Shown: positions 7,153 to 17,177 of the stretch, piece after piece
How the letters are laid out: each line of letters starts with the position of its first letter
Numbering within the stretch: the first letter of the stretch is position 1
Source: Cytophagales bacterium
GTDB lineage: Bacteria; Bacteroidota; Bacteroidia; Cytophagales; Cyclobacteriaceae
Length of the DNA stretch: 64,000 nt
Direction: 5' to 3'
Assembly (NCBI GenBank): GCA_017303795.1
Contig: JAFLBR010000009.1
Span: 140,200 to 204,199, forward strand
Notes under the pieces: generated by a model
Seen by the model: the letters and a program-made list of their open reading frames with translations, nothing else
Told to the model about the DNA's origin: nothing
The model's database searches: none
Made by a program: the position numbers and the translations under genes

Positions 7153-9756
7153 TCACTTCTTCAGCACGCCCAAAATCTCATTCAGCTTCAGCAACGCCTC
7201 CACCGGGCTGATGGTATTGATGTCGATTTTCTCTAACATCTCGTGAACAGCTTTTGATTTGGGATCCATTTCAAACAAACTCATTTGAGCAGTGGGCTTG
7301 GGCAATTCGTCAAACTTCTTCTTCGAATCGTTCTTGTGTTTGTCTTTCTCCAGAAAATGCAAAATCTCGTTGGCACGCAACACCACCTTGTTGGGCATAC
7401 CGGCCAACTGCGCTACGTGAATTCCAAAGCTGTGTTCGCTACCACCTTCTTTCAGCTTGCGCATGAAAATGATTTTATCGCCCACTTCTTTTACACTCAC
7501 ATTAAAGTTTTTTACGCGCGGCAAATCTTCGGTAAGTTGATTCAACTCGTGGTAATGTGTAGCAAATAATGTTTTTGCTTTAAAATCTTTGTGGTTGTGT
7601 AAGTATTCAACTATCGACCACGCAATGGAAACACCATCATAGGTAGATGTACCGCGACCAATTTCATCCATCAAAATCAAACTGCGGTCGCTCAGGTTAT
7701 TCAGAATACTGGCTGTCTCCGTCATCTCTACCATAAACGTAGATTCGCCCCGCGATAAATTATCGCTCGCGCCCACTCGCGTAAATACTTTGTCTATCAA
7801 ACCCACAGTGGCCGCTTCCGCAGGAATGTAACTTCCCATCTGAGCCATCAATACGATCAATGCCGTTTGCCGGAGCAAAGCCGATTTACCCGCCATGTTC
7901 GGACCGGTGATTACTAAGATTTGTTGTGTTTCGTTGTCGAGGTAAATGTCGTTGGGCACATAACTTTCGCCCACAGGCAATTGCTTTTCAATAACCGGAT
8001 GGCGACCCGCTTTAATCGCCAGCCGTTTGCTTTCACTTATCTCAGGTTTGTTGTATTGATTGGCGCGTGCTATTTCAGCAAAGGCAACCAAACAATCTAA
8101 TGCCGCAATTACGCGTGCGTTCTGCTGAATCTGCGCAATAAAATCGGCCGCATGGCGTACCAGTTCGGCAAATAATCGTTGTTCAATTACCTGTAACTTT
8201 TCTTCGGCATGAAGAATTTTTTCTTCATACACTTTTAGTTCTTCGGTAATGTAGCGCTCGGCATTTACCAGTGTTTGCTTGCGAATCCAATCGGTGGGTA
8301 CTTTATCTTTATTGGCATTGCTTACTTCTAAGTAATACCCAAACACTTTGTTGTACGAAATCTTGAGCGAATTAATACCCGTGCGTTCTACTTCGCGCTT
8401 TTGTATCTGCAACAGATAATCTTTTCCTGAAAAGGCAATGGCCCGCAGTTCGTCTAACTCGGCATCTACACCATCTTTAATAATACCGCCCTGGTGAATG
8501 AGCATGGGCGCATCGTCTTTCAGTTCGCGCTCAATCTTATCCAGTAGAAACTCACACTTGTTAAGTTGGTCGCCTGACTTTTTTAATTCTATGGAAGAAG
8601 ACTTTTCCAACTCATCTTTAATGGGCACAATCGCCTTGAGCGAACGTTTCAGTTGCAACAACTCGCGCGGATTAATCCGGCCCACCGCCACTTTCGAAAT
8701 CAATCTTTCCAGATCGGTAATCTGGCCAAGTTGTTCCAGAATTTTTTCTGCTAATTCGCGATCGTTATAAAACTGTTCTACAATGTGCAGTCGTTCATCA
8801 ATTACTTGTTTTTCCTTTAGCGGAAGAATGAGCCACTTGCGCAAGTTGCGCGAACCCATTGGTGTTACCGTTCTATCCAACACCTCAAGCAGCGATACAC
8901 CACCTTCGTTGGAAGAACTTACCAACTCTAAATTGCGAATGGTAAATTTATCCAGCCACACATATTTATCTTCATCAATGCGGGCAATGGCTGCAATGTG
9001 TTGCGTGTCCTTGTGTTCGGTTACTTCTAAATAATGAAGTATTGATCCGGCAGCAATAATGGCTTCGTTCATGCCATCAATTCCAAAACCTTTTAATGTG
9101 CTGGTTTTAAATTGCTGAATCAGTTTTTCGTTACCAAAATCAAAGGCATAAATCCAATCGTCTAAAGCAAAGGTGGCGTACTCTTCACCAAATTGCGTTT
9201 CAAATTTTTCGCGGTTTGATTTACTGTAAATGATTTCGGCTGGCGCAAAACTTTGTATAAGCTTTGAGATATAAGCATCGGGCCCTTGTGCGGCATAAAA
9301 CTCACCCGTACTAATATCCAGAAAGGCAACACCTAAAAATGTTTTACCCACCTGCACCGAAGCCAGAAAGTTATTTTGCTTTCGCTCCAACACATTATCG
9401 TTAAACGATACTCCGGGTGTAACCAATTCTGTTACTCCGCGCTTTACAATACCTTTTACAGAACGCGGGTCTTCCAACTGATCGCAAATGGCCACGCGGT
9501 TTCCGGCTCGTACCAGCTTGGGCAAATATGTATCCAGTGCATGATGCGGAAAGCCAGCCAATTCTATTTCGGATGCAGAGCCATTGCCACGTTTGGTGAG
9601 TGTAATGTCCAGCACTTTAGCCGCCTTAATCGCATCTTCGCCAAAGGTTTCATAAAAATCGCCCACGCGAAAAAGTAAAAGCGCACCCGGATACTTGGCT
9701 TTGATAGCACTGTACTGTTTCATTAATGGGGTGTCCATTGCGGCTGCTCCTGCCAT
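7153..9756 (-). CDS. mutS: DNA mismatch repair protein MutS
   Basis: The 867-residue protein is a full-length MutS, which recognises mismatches and small loops and starts methyl-independent mismatch repair with MutL. The mismatch-reading motif is VGDFYETFGE (Phe34 and Glu36). The connector, lever and clamp domains follow, then the ATPase with Walker A GPNMAGKSALLRQ, signature SRGESTFMVEM, Walker B LILMDEIGRGTSTYDG and FATHYHEL. The C-terminus after residue ~800 is short. The start at 9756 adds six residues (MAGAAA) before an alternative ATG at 9738; either is possible. Confidence 0.98.
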   Translation of the reverse strand: MAGAAAMDTPLMKQYSAIKAKYPGALLLFRVGDFYETFGEDAIKAAKVLDITLTKRGNGSASEIELAGFPHHALDTYLPKLVRAGNRVAICDQLEDPRSVKGIVKRGVTELVTPGVSFNDNVLERKQNNFLASVQVGKTFLGVAFLDISTGEFYAAQGPDAYISKLIQSFAPAEIIYSKSNREKFETQFGEEYATFALDDWIYAFDFGNEKLIQQFKTSTLKGFGIDGMNEAIIAAGSILHYLEVTEHKDTQHIAAIARIDEDKYVWLDKFTIRNLELVSSSNEGGVSLLEVLDRTVTPMGSRNLRKWLILPLKEKQVIDERLHIVEQFYNDRELAEKILEQLGQITDLERLISKVAVGRINPRELLQLKRSLKAIVPIKDELEKSSSIELKKSGDQLNKCEFLLDKIERELKDDAPMLIHQGGIIKDGVDAELDELRAIAFSGKDYLLQIQKREVERTGINSLKISYNKVFGYYLEVSNANKDKVPTDWIRKQTLVNAERYITEELKVYEEKILHAEEKLQVIEQRLFAELVRHAADFIAQIQQNARVIAALDCLVAFAEIARANQYNKPEISESKRLAIKAGRHPVIEKQLPVGESYVPNDIYLDNETQQILVITGPNMAGKSALLRQTALIVLMAQMGSYIPAEAATVGLIDKVFTRVGASDNLSRGESTFMVEMTETASILNNLSDRSLILMDEIGRGTSTYDGVSIAWSIVEYLHNHKDFKAKTLFATHYHELNQLTEDLPRVKNFNVSVKEVGDKIIFMRKLKEGGSEHSFGIHVAQLAGMPNKVVLRANEILHFLEKDKHKNDSKKKFDELPKPTAQMSLFEMDPKSKAVHEMLEKIDINTISPVEALLKLNEILGVLKK

Positions 9757-9936
9757 TCTACTTCGCGTATTTAATTGTTGAACTACTTACCTGCGTTTGG
9801 TACGTCTTGTAGCACTAAGTAATCGGCAAAATAAAGAAAAGTCTGCATTAGGATTAACAACTTATTGGCAATCGTTTAGGAAACGGTTAACAACACGCTT
9901 ACGGTAAGCATAATAGTTTTGATAAAAATTAAACTG

Positions 9937-10800
9937 ATGAAAAAAATCCTCACCCTTGCATTTGTCTTTACGCTTTCGCACCTGTGGGCGCAGCAACCCG
10001 CCAAGCCATTGGTTGGTATTTGTTCTCTGGCCGATCTTGCACAGCAACCCTTTGCCGAATGGTATAGCCCAGGGTATGAACAGTATCAGCCCAACGCTGC
10101 AGTTGTTGATCAACTCAAAAAATTAAAACCCGAAAAGACAACTATCAAGATTGTATTTGGCACGTGGTGTGGCGATAGCAAGCGCGAGTTGCCCCGTATG
10201 TTAAAGACACTGCATGCAGCTGGGTTTTCAGACAAAAACATTCAACTGATTGGCGTGTATAGCGATTCTGAAAAGTATAAGCAGGCACCCAACCGCGAAG
10301 AGAAAGAGTTGAATGTATATCGGGTGCCAACTTTTATTGTGCATCAGAATAACAAAGAAGTGGGTCGCATTAATGAGTACCCGGTTGAATCGCTTGAGCG
10401 TGATCTTCAAAAAATTCTGAGTGGCCAACCGTATAGCCCAAGCTATAAAAGTTTTGCACAAATTAAGGAGTGGCTTGCTACAGGTTTGCTTGCCGATGAA
10501 AATGCCAGTCCGCGCGGTTTGGCTGATCAGGTGCGTAAAGCTGTAAGTTCAGAATCGGAATTGAACTCGTGCGGCTATGTATTGATGGCCCGCGGTAATT
10601 TAAAAGAAGCTATTGCTGTGCTGCGCACCAATGTTTACTTATATCCCGAATCATCCAATTGTTTTGATAGCCTGGGCGAAGCTTACGCGAAAGCGGGACT
10701 AAACGATAATGCATTATTTTATTACGAGCGTGCAGTAGAACTTGATCCGAAAAACGAAAACGCCATTGCTCAAGTTGCTAAGCTGAAGGAGGGGAAGTGA
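9937..10800 (+). CDS. Periplasmic thioredoxin-like protein with C-terminal TPR repeats
   Basis: The 287-residue protein has a signal peptide (MKKILTLAFVFTLSHLWAQ). The middle region (about residues 65-160) is thioredoxin-like: IKIVFGTWCGDSKRELPRML, then GRINEYP. The active site is WCGDS, so the second cysteine of CxxC is missing. The C-terminal ~85 residues form about two TPR units (ARGNLKEAIAVLRTNVYLYP, AGLNDNALFYYERAVELDP). It may bind or reduce thiols by a monothiol route, or be purely structural. An in-frame TTG at 9919 lies upstream; ATG 9937 is preferred because it begins the signal peptide. Confidence 0.75.
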   Translation: MKKILTLAFVFTLSHLWAQQPAKPLVGICSLADLAQQPFAEWYSPGYEQYQPNAAVVDQLKKLKPEKTTIKIVFGTWCGDSKRELPRMLKTLHAAGFSDKNIQLIGVYSDSEKYKQAPNREEKELNVYRVPTFIVHQNNKEVGRINEYPVESLERDLQKILSGQPYSPSYKSFAQIKEWLATGLLADENASPRGLADQVRKAVSSESELNSCGYVLMARGNLKEAIAVLRTNVYLYPESSNCFDSLGEAYAKAGLNDNALFYYERAVELDPKNENAIAQVAKLKEGK

Positions 10801-10945
10801 AAATACCTTTAATACTCAACCATTAGTAAATCCGGCCAGAGCTATGTCACTGAATCGGACCAAAGCCCCTGTTGCGTAATACCACGAACTACTACTTTTC
10901 TTTTATAGGGAAGTATTCTGACCAAAGGAACCCGCCAAACATATT

Positions 10946-10979
10946 TTACCTGAATGTTACGTGCTTAACATTCAGGTAA
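10946..10979. promoter_or_regulatory. 14-bp perfect inverted repeat upstream of the porin gene
   Basis: TTACCTGAATGTTA (10946-10959) and TAACATTCAGGTAA (10966-10979) are exact reverse complements separated by 6 bp. There is no T-run after either arm, so a Rho-independent terminator is unlikely. It ends 38 bp before the porin ATG and could be an operator. A degenerate -7 element (TAATATTG, 10991-10998) lies between it and the gene. Confidence 0.6.
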
Positions 10980-11017
10980 CATTAAATTAATAATATTGCG
11001 CCATTCCTTTTAAAATC

Positions 11018-12211
11018 ATGAAATTTTCAGGTTTTCTGTTGGCTGGTTTACTTACCCTAAGTGTTCAACTGGCCCCCGCCCAAACCATTACCCCCTCGCC
11101 TTACTTTACTTTTGGAAAAGGATTGGGCATTATTTCACCCGATAGTTTATACCTGCTCAACATCCGGTTTCGGATGCAAAACCGGGCCGCCTTCCGCACG
11201 GTAAGTGCCGATGATTTTTCTATCGACCAGGTTGAAGCGCGGGTAAGAAGATTGCGTTTACGTTTTGATGGCTATATCTATAATCCAAAATTTTATTACC
11301 TCATTCAATTATCATTCTCAAGATCGGATATGGATTTTGATGATACCGGTTTCCCGAATGTGATTCGCGATGCCATGATTATCTATTCCGTGAATAAACA
11401 TTTTTCGATTGGACTTGGGCAAACCAAACTTCCGGGCAACCGCCAGCGTGTTAACTCTTCGGGCGATTTACAATTTGCCGATCGGTCTATTGTAAACTCA
11501 ACTTTTAATGTTGATCGCGACTTTGGTATGCAGCTTTACTACAACAATAATCTGGGTAAACTAGCGTATGTACTTCGCGGAGCTATCTCTTCGGGCGAAG
11601 GGCGTAACATTACTGCCTCCGACAGAGGATTAAGTTACACCGGAAGACTTGAACTTTTACCCTTCGGTACGTTTACCAATGGTGGCGATTATTTTGAAGG
11701 TGACATCTTACGCGAAGTAAAACCCAAAATTTCTATCGGCCTTTCAGCATCGCAGAATAATCATACTACCCGTACGGGTGGGCAGCTTGGTAAGTTCTTA
11801 TACGACACCCGCGACATGACCACCTTAATGGCTGATTTTCTTTTCAAGTATAAAGGCTGGGCAGTTGCCTGCGAATGGTTAGAGCGCGATTCGCCTAACC
11901 CCGTTACTGTAAATACCGATGGCGATGTGCGGTTTATCTATGCCGGCTTCGGACAAAATTATCAGGGCAGCTATTACTTTAAGAATGGATACGAAATGGT
12001 GAGTCGGTATTCGCGGGTAACGCCATTTAATTCCATTCAACTATTAGATGATCAAACCGAACAGTTTACAGTTGGTCTTAACAAATACATTCGTGGGCAC
12101 CGGGTAAAACTACAAGGCGACATTACCTACGAACAAAACAAGTGGTTGCAACAAACCAATCCTAGCACTAACAACTGGCAAGTGCGCTTTCAGATTGAAG
12201 CCGGGATTTAG
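11018..12211 (+). CDS. OprP/OprO-like outer membrane porin
   Basis: The 397-residue protein has a signal peptide (MKFSGFLLAGLLTLSVQLAPAQ) and a beta-barrel pattern of alternating hydrophobic strands, with phrases of the phosphate-selective porin O/P family: LYLLNIRFRMQNRAAFR, VRRLRLRFDGYIYNPKFYYLIQLSFS, SINYSVNKHFSIGLGQTKLPGNRQRV-like segments, and a final strand NWQVRFQIEAGI ending near an aromatic/hydrophobic residue. Such porins form trimeric channels for anions. No Pho-box was recognised, so phosphate control is not shown. A strong inverted repeat lies upstream. Confidence 0.82.
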   Translation: MKFSGFLLAGLLTLSVQLAPAQTITPSPYFTFGKGLGIISPDSLYLLNIRFRMQNRAAFRTVSADDFSIDQVEARVRRLRLRFDGYIYNPKFYYLIQLSFSRSDMDFDDTGFPNVIRDAMIIYSVNKHFSIGLGQTKLPGNRQRVNSSGDLQFADRSIVNSTFNVDRDFGMQLYYNNNLGKLAYVLRGAISSGEGRNITASDRGLSYTGRLELLPFGTFTNGGDYFEGDILREVKPKISIGLSASQNNHTTRTGGQLGKFLYDTRDMTTLMADFLFKYKGWAVACEWLERDSPNPVTVNTDGDVRFIYAGFGQNYQGSYYFKNGYEMVSRYSRVTPFNSIQLLDDQTEQFTVGLNKYIRGHRVKLQGDITYEQNKWLQQTNPSTNNWQVRFQIEAGI

Positions 12212-12366
12212 TTTATCCAACTTACAGCCAACCCTTGATTCCTTCCTGAATAGAAAAATACCTTATCGGGTTTAATTCAGCTTTAAACATATACTTTGCT
12301 TACGCAGGCGGTACAGCAGAAACTACTCCTTACCGTTACCTTAGACTTTCCATTAACAAACCGTAT

Positions 12367-15300
12367 ATGAAAGTCGCTCATTTGTTTTTAATTCTTTTGT
12401 TGGCTGGCACCAGTGTCTTTTCGCAAGGCACTATGCTGATGCGCCAACCCACTATCAGCAATGATAATATTGTATTTGTTTATGCCAATGATTTATGGAT
12501 TGTAAACAAAGAAGGTGGCGATGCCCGCAGGCTTACCAGCAACGAAGGTGCTGAAAGCAATCCGCATTTTTCTCCCGATGGAAAATGGATTGCCTTTACC
12601 GCACAGTACGATGGGAACACAGATGTGTATTTAATTCCAACCGAGGGCGGACAACCACAACGTTTAACGTGGCATCCCGGTGCCGATCAGGTTACGGGCT
12701 GGACACCCGATGGCGAATCCATTCTTTTTGCAACCAGTCGCGAAGGTGTTTTACCTACGCGCGAATCAAAGATTTATACCATCAATAAAAAAGGTGGTGC
12801 CGAAGAAGCGCTTCCTATACCGCGCGCGGTAGCGGGAGAAATATCGGAAGACGGAAAATATATTGCTTACCAACAAATCGGTTTCTGGGATCCGGAATGG
12901 CGTAACCACCGCGGTGGCCAGGCAAAACCGATCTGGATTGTTGATCTGAAAAACTTCTCATTGAAGATGACGCCACAACCCGACAACGAACGGCATACCG
13001 ATCCGGTGTGGTTAAATAATGTTGTGTACTTTTTATCGGAGCGCGATTATGCCAACAACGTGTGGTCGTTTAATCCCACTAATAATGAATTGAAGCAACT
13101 TACTTTTCATAGCGACTTTGATGCAAAGAGTATTGATGCCGGTGGCGGACAACTTGTATACGAACAAGGTGGGTATCTGCATACGCTCAATCCCGCCAAC
13201 GGACAAACCAAAAAACTTGTTATTAATGTGCGGGGCGATTTTCATTGGGCCCGCGCCCGTTGGGAAGATGTTAGGTCTACTTCACTACAAAATGCTTCGC
13301 TATCGCCAACCGGCCAACGCGCCTTGTTTGAATACCGTGGAGAAATTTTTACTGTACCAAAAGAAAAAGGCGATTGGCGCAATATCACTAATACTTCCGG
13401 AGCTGCCGATCGCTACCCGGTTTGGTCGCCCGATGGAAAACGAATTGCTTACTTTAGCGATGCCAGCGGTGAATATCAATTGTTAATAGCCGATCAGGAA
13501 GGACTTGAAAAACCAAAGGCGATTACCATTCCCAATCCAACTTTTTTCTTCCGGCCACAATGGTCGCCCGATGGTAAGTACATTGCCTTTACAGATACTG
13601 ATTATAATTTGCTCTACACTGACGTAACCACCGGAACAACAAAAAAAGTTGATGCCGAGCGGTATGCACACCCTAACCGTACACTTAACCCTGTTTGGTC
13701 GCCCGATAGCAAATGGATAGCGTATGCACGACTTAACGATAGTCAGTTTAAAGTTATCAAGGTGTATAATGTTGAAACCAATCAAACGCTGCAACTTACC
13801 GATGGCATGGCCGATGCCATTACACCTGCGTGGGATGCTTCCGGAAAGTATTTATATTTTCTCGCCAGCACCAACTATGCACTAAACATAGGTTGGCTGG
13901 ATATGACTTCGTACGATAGGCCTGTAACTCGCGCCTTGTACCTGATTGTATTGAATAAAGATGATGCATCGCCTCTGCTTCCGCGCAGCGATGATGAAAA
14001 GGAAAAACCAAAAGAGGAAAAGAAAGAAGGAACACCGGTTGTAAAAATCGATGCTGATGGTATTGCCCAACGCATACTTGCAGTAGATGTTCCGCTGCGA
14101 AACTATACCGAACTACAACCCGGCCCAGATGGATATGTCTTTTTTGCAGAAGCTATTCCAAACCAACAAGGAGCAACGTTGCATCGATATAATTTCAAAG
14201 ACAGAAAAGCTGAAGTGTACCTGACAGGTATAAACAACGCCTCGGTATCAAACGATCGCAAGTCGCTGCTCTATCGCAGCAATGCAACGTGGGGCATTCT
14301 CGGCACATCGGATAACAATAAAAAAGTGGGCGATGGTAAATTAGATGCTCTTACTTCATTAAAATTAAAAATTGAACCCCGCGAAGAGTGGAAACAAATC
14401 TTTAAAGAAGGTTGGCGCTATCAACGAGATTTCCTCTATGTAAACAATACCCACGGTGCCCCCTGGAACGATGTATTGAAATGGTACAGTCCGTGGATTG
14501 AGCATGTGCAACACCGGACTGATTTATTGAACGTGGTTGATATTATGGGTGGTGAAATTGCTGTTGGCCATAGCTACACCCGTGGTGGCGACTTTCCCGA
14601 TGTAAAAGAAGTGAACATCGGGTTGCTCGGTGCCGATTATGAAACCGACAGCAAATTGTATCGCATTAAAAAAATCTATACCGGTGAAAGCTGGAACCCT
14701 GGGTTAAATGCTCCGTTACGCGGTCCTGGTATCGGTGTTAAAGAAGGTGATTACATTCTGGAAGTAAATGGCGTTACGGTATCCGCTTCAGAAAATCTGT
14801 ATAAATATTTTGAAGGCACTGCCAACCGGCAAACCAAACTACGCGTAAACAGCAAGCCTTCTTTGGAAGGATCAAAACTGATTACCGTTGTTCCGGTTGA
14901 AAATGAAAATCAGTTGCGCATGATACACTGGGTTGAAAGCAATCGCAAAAAAGTAGATGAGCTTTCGAAAGGGCAACTGGCTTATGTATATGTGCCCAAT
15001 ACCGGTCAGCCGGGATACACCAGTTTCAACAGATATTATTTTTCACAACAAGACCGCAAAGGAGCCATCATTGACGAACGTAACAATGGCGGTGGCTCGG
15101 CAGCCGATTACATGGTAGATGTTATGTCGCGGCAACTGCATGGCTACTTCAACAGTAAAGTGGGCGATCACAAACCATTCCTTACTCCGAATGCCGGTAT
15201 CTTTGGGCCAAAAGTAATGTTGATTAACGAACGTGCCGGTTCAGGTGGCGACTTACTTCCCTACATGTTTAACAAAATGAAGATCGGGCCATTGGTAGGT

Positions 15301-15600
15301 ACCAAAACATGGGGCGGCCTGGTAGGCACATGGGATACTCCTCCGTTTGTAGATGGCGGAACTATGATTGCACCGCGCGGTGGTTTTTATGATACCGATG
15401 GCAAGTGGGCTGTAGAAGGTGTGGGCATTTCACCTGACATTGCAATAGAACAAACTCCAGCCGATGTAATAAAAGGCCGCGATCCGCAATTGGAACGTGC
15501 AGTAGAAGAAGCGTTGAAGTTAGTGAAGACCCAAGCGCTTGAAATTAAACCAGAGCCTGCACCACCGATTAAGTATAAGCGGCCTGCAAAGAAAAATTAA
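12367..15600 (+). CDS. Tricorn-like protease with signal peptide
   Basis: The 1077-residue protein has a signal peptide (residues 1-19), a six-bladed WD40-like propeller (repeats such as SPDGKWIAFTAQYDGNTDVY and SPDGKYIAFTDTDYNLLYTD), a second propeller, a lysine/glutamate-rich insert near residue 545, a PDZ domain (GPGIGVKEGDYILEVNGV) and a C-terminal S41-type catalytic core. His735 in VGHSY and Ser959 in RAGSGGDLLPY align with the archaeal tricorn catalytic His746 and Ser965. Archaeal tricorn trims peptides in the cytoplasm; the signal peptide implies this one works outside the inner membrane. Confidence 0.93.
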   Translation: MKVAHLFLILLLAGTSVFSQGTMLMRQPTISNDNIVFVYANDLWIVNKEGGDARRLTSNEGAESNPHFSPDGKWIAFTAQYDGNTDVYLIPTEGGQPQRLTWHPGADQVTGWTPDGESILFATSREGVLPTRESKIYTINKKGGAEEALPIPRAVAGEISEDGKYIAYQQIGFWDPEWRNHRGGQAKPIWIVDLKNFSLKMTPQPDNERHTDPVWLNNVVYFLSERDYANNVWSFNPTNNELKQLTFHSDFDAKSIDAGGGQLVYEQGGYLHTLNPANGQTKKLVINVRGDFHWARARWEDVRSTSLQNASLSPTGQRALFEYRGEIFTVPKEKGDWRNITNTSGAADRYPVWSPDGKRIAYFSDASGEYQLLIADQEGLEKPKAITIPNPTFFFRPQWSPDGKYIAFTDTDYNLLYTDVTTGTTKKVDAERYAHPNRTLNPVWSPDSKWIAYARLNDSQFKVIKVYNVETNQTLQLTDGMADAITPAWDASGKYLYFLASTNYALNIGWLDMTSYDRPVTRALYLIVLNKDDASPLLPRSDDEKEKPKEEKKEGTPVVKIDADGIAQRILAVDVPLRNYTELQPGPDGYVFFAEAIPNQQGATLHRYNFKDRKAEVYLTGINNASVSNDRKSLLYRSNATWGILGTSDNNKKVGDGKLDALTSLKLKIEPREEWKQIFKEGWRYQRDFLYVNNTHGAPWNDVLKWYSPWIEHVQHRTDLLNVVDIMGGEIAVGHSYTRGGDFPDVKEVNIGLLGADYETDSKLYRIKKIYTGESWNPGLNAPLRGPGIGVKEGDYILEVNGVTVSASENLYKYFEGTANRQTKLRVNSKPSLEGSKLITVVPVENENQLRMIHWVESNRKKVDELSKGQLAYVYVPNTGQPGYTSFNRYYFSQQDRKGAIIDERNNGGGSAADYMVDVMSRQLHGYFNSKVGDHKPFLTPNAGIFGPKVMLINERAGSGGDLLPYMFNKMKIGPLVGTKTWGGLVGTWDTPPFVDGGTMIAPRGGFYDTDGKWAVEGVGISPDIAIEQTPADVIKGRDPQLERAVEEALKLVKTQALEIKPEPAPPIKYKRPAKKN

Positions 15601-15609
15601 ACCAATGAT

Positions 15610-15655
15610 CCACATAGGCACATAGAAAACTTTACGATGTGCCTATGTGGTTTTT
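15610..15655 (+). terminator. Rho-independent terminator after the tricorn gene
   Basis: CCACATAGGCACAT (15610-15623) pairs perfectly with ATGTGCCTATGTGG (15637-15650) and is followed by TTTTT. It lies between convergent genes, 9 bp after the tricorn stop, and may also stop the opposite transcript. Confidence 0.85.
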
Positions 15656-15660
15656 AATTT

Positions 15661-16329
15661 TTACAAAGCCACGCCCACCGCAATTCCAAACTTGGGCACT
15701 ATACCCTGAAAGCCCGGTGATGCTATACCGCTGTGGGATGAGTTATAATACTCTCTTGTTGTATTCGGATTTAATTTCCTTTCGATCTCAGATAGTTGAA
15801 CCCCACCCCCGAGGTAGGCATCAAAAAATAAAACCTTCCAAAATGTTCTGTGATAACCAACGGTAAATCCGGTGCCTACGTTTAGTATTTCGTCATCAAC
15901 ATAATAAGAAGTACTTGTAATCTGACCGGTGTTAAAATCCCTGTAGGTAGTCGTAAATTCTCTTTTATCAAAATAAGCCCCACCGGTTATATATCCGGCT
16001 ATATAAACACCATGGATAAATTCTTTATCGCGTCTGCTTTTCCTAACTGAAAAACCATTCAGATACTTGCGATACTGAAACTCCGCACCAAGGCCTCGAT
16101 AAAAATAAGCCAGAGCACCATTATTGCCATCTAATTTACCATTTAAATACAAGCTATAACTTTTTGTCCACGACTCATTAAAAACTTCCACCCCAACCTT
16201 AAGGGTGTTAACCAGAAAACTCTGCGGTGTTGTTTTGAAAAGTGCCCTTGGCGCAGTTAAAACTTCCTCATCCTGGCAGAAGGCAGCAATCGATACTATG
16301 AAAAGCAATAAGAAAAGTGGGGTTTTCAT
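15661..16329 (-). CDS. Secreted outer-membrane-like protein, paralog A of a tandem pair
   Basis: The 222-residue protein has a signal peptide (residues 1-18, ending AAFCQ) and alternating hydrophobic strands: SFLVNTLKVGVEVFNE, SYSLYLNGKLD, LGAEFQYRKYLNGF, GVYIAGYITGGAYF, GTGFTVGYHRTFWKVLFFDAYLGGGVQ, ending PKFGIAVGVAL. This resembles small DUF3575-type outer membrane proteins; function unknown. It is strongly similar along its whole length to the next gene at 16411-17091, from which it is separated by 81 bp. Confidence 0.75.
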   Translation of the reverse strand: MKTPLFLLLFIVSIAAFCQDEEVLTAPRALFKTTPQSFLVNTLKVGVEVFNESWTKSYSLYLNGKLDGNNGALAYFYRGLGAEFQYRKYLNGFSVRKSRRDKEFIHGVYIAGYITGGAYFDKREFTTTYRDFNTGQITSTSYYVDDEILNVGTGFTVGYHRTFWKVLFFDAYLGGGVQLSEIERKLNPNTTREYYNSSHSGIASPGFQGIVPKFGIAVGVAL

Positions 16330-16410
16330 AAAGGTTGATGTTTTAAGTAAATGCTTATAGATAAGTATTTGTTGTTCCCCAGAGCAAAGCGTGAACAGTT
16401 TACTTATTTT

Positions 16411-17091
16411 TTACAGGGCCACTCCCAAAGCGATTCCAATTTTAGGCATTATCCCCCGATAGTGCGGGGCGTTTATGCCATTGTAATATTGAGTGTAATA
16501 TTCATCTGGTACGGTGGTACCGAAGTTTCTATCCACAGTAGAAAGTTGAACTCCACCGCCTAAATAGGCATCAAAGAATAGCACCTTCCAGAAGGTTCTG
16601 TGATATCCTATCGTAAACCCCGTTCCTACATTAAGGATGTATTCTTCTCTGTATACCGAGCTTCGTATGACTTGACCCGTGTTATTATCATAATTAGAAA
16701 TCCAGAATTCGCCTTTGTTACTAAACGTACCCCCATTTAAATACCCACCAAAATAAACACCTTGTAAAAAATCATTTCCCCGTCTACTTTTCTTACTCGT
16801 AAAACCATTCAAATACTTGCGATACTGAAACTCTGCTCCAAAGCCTTGATAAAAATCGTCATAATAATAAGCCTGCGCTCCATTATCGCTATCTAACCGG
16901 CCGTTTAAATACAGGCTATAACTTTTTGTGCGCGATTTATTGAAAACCTCCACACCAATCTTAAGGGTATTAACCAGAAAATTCTGGGGTGTTGTTTTGA
17001 AAAGCACATTTGGCGCAGTTAAAACTTCCTCGTCTTGGCATAAGGCAGGAATCGAGATCATGCAAACCAAAATGAGAAGTGGGGTCTTCAT
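16411..17091 (-). CDS. Secreted outer-membrane-like protein, paralog B of a tandem pair
   Basis: The 226-residue protein has a signal peptide ending PALCQ and the same order of segments as the neighbour at 15661-16329, including the near-identical QDEEVLTAP start and FDAYLGGGVQLS. Differences concentrate in the exposed-loop-like stretches around residues 70-85 and 120-150. The pair is a recent tandem duplication followed by loop divergence. The hydrophobic strand pattern and C-terminal GIALGVAL suggest a small beta barrel. No function is inferred. Confidence 0.75.
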   Translation of the reverse strand: MKTPLLILVCMISIPALCQDEEVLTAPNVLFKTTPQNFLVNTLKIGVEVFNKSRTKSYSLYLNGRLDSDNGAQAYYYDDFYQGFGAEFQYRKYLNGFTSKKSRRGNDFLQGVYFGGYLNGGTFSNKGEFWISNYDNNTGQVIRSSVYREEYILNVGTGFTIGYHRTFWKVLFFDAYLGGGVQLSTVDRNFGTTVPDEYYTQYYNGINAPHYRGIMPKIGIALGVAL

Positions 17092-17177
17092 AGTGGATAG
17101 TGTTTAGTACATGCACAACGTGCCTGACTGAATCTTAGTATTTACGGCTGAAAATTTACTTTGTGAAATCCTGGAGG

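Noticed and set aside
7254-9678. Plus-strand open frames inside mutS
   Set aside because: They are antisense to a complete, well-supported MutS frame and have no start signals or motifs.
10946-10979. Rho-independent terminator or Pho box
   Set aside because: There is no T-run after the stem and the half-site does not resemble a Pho box that I know.
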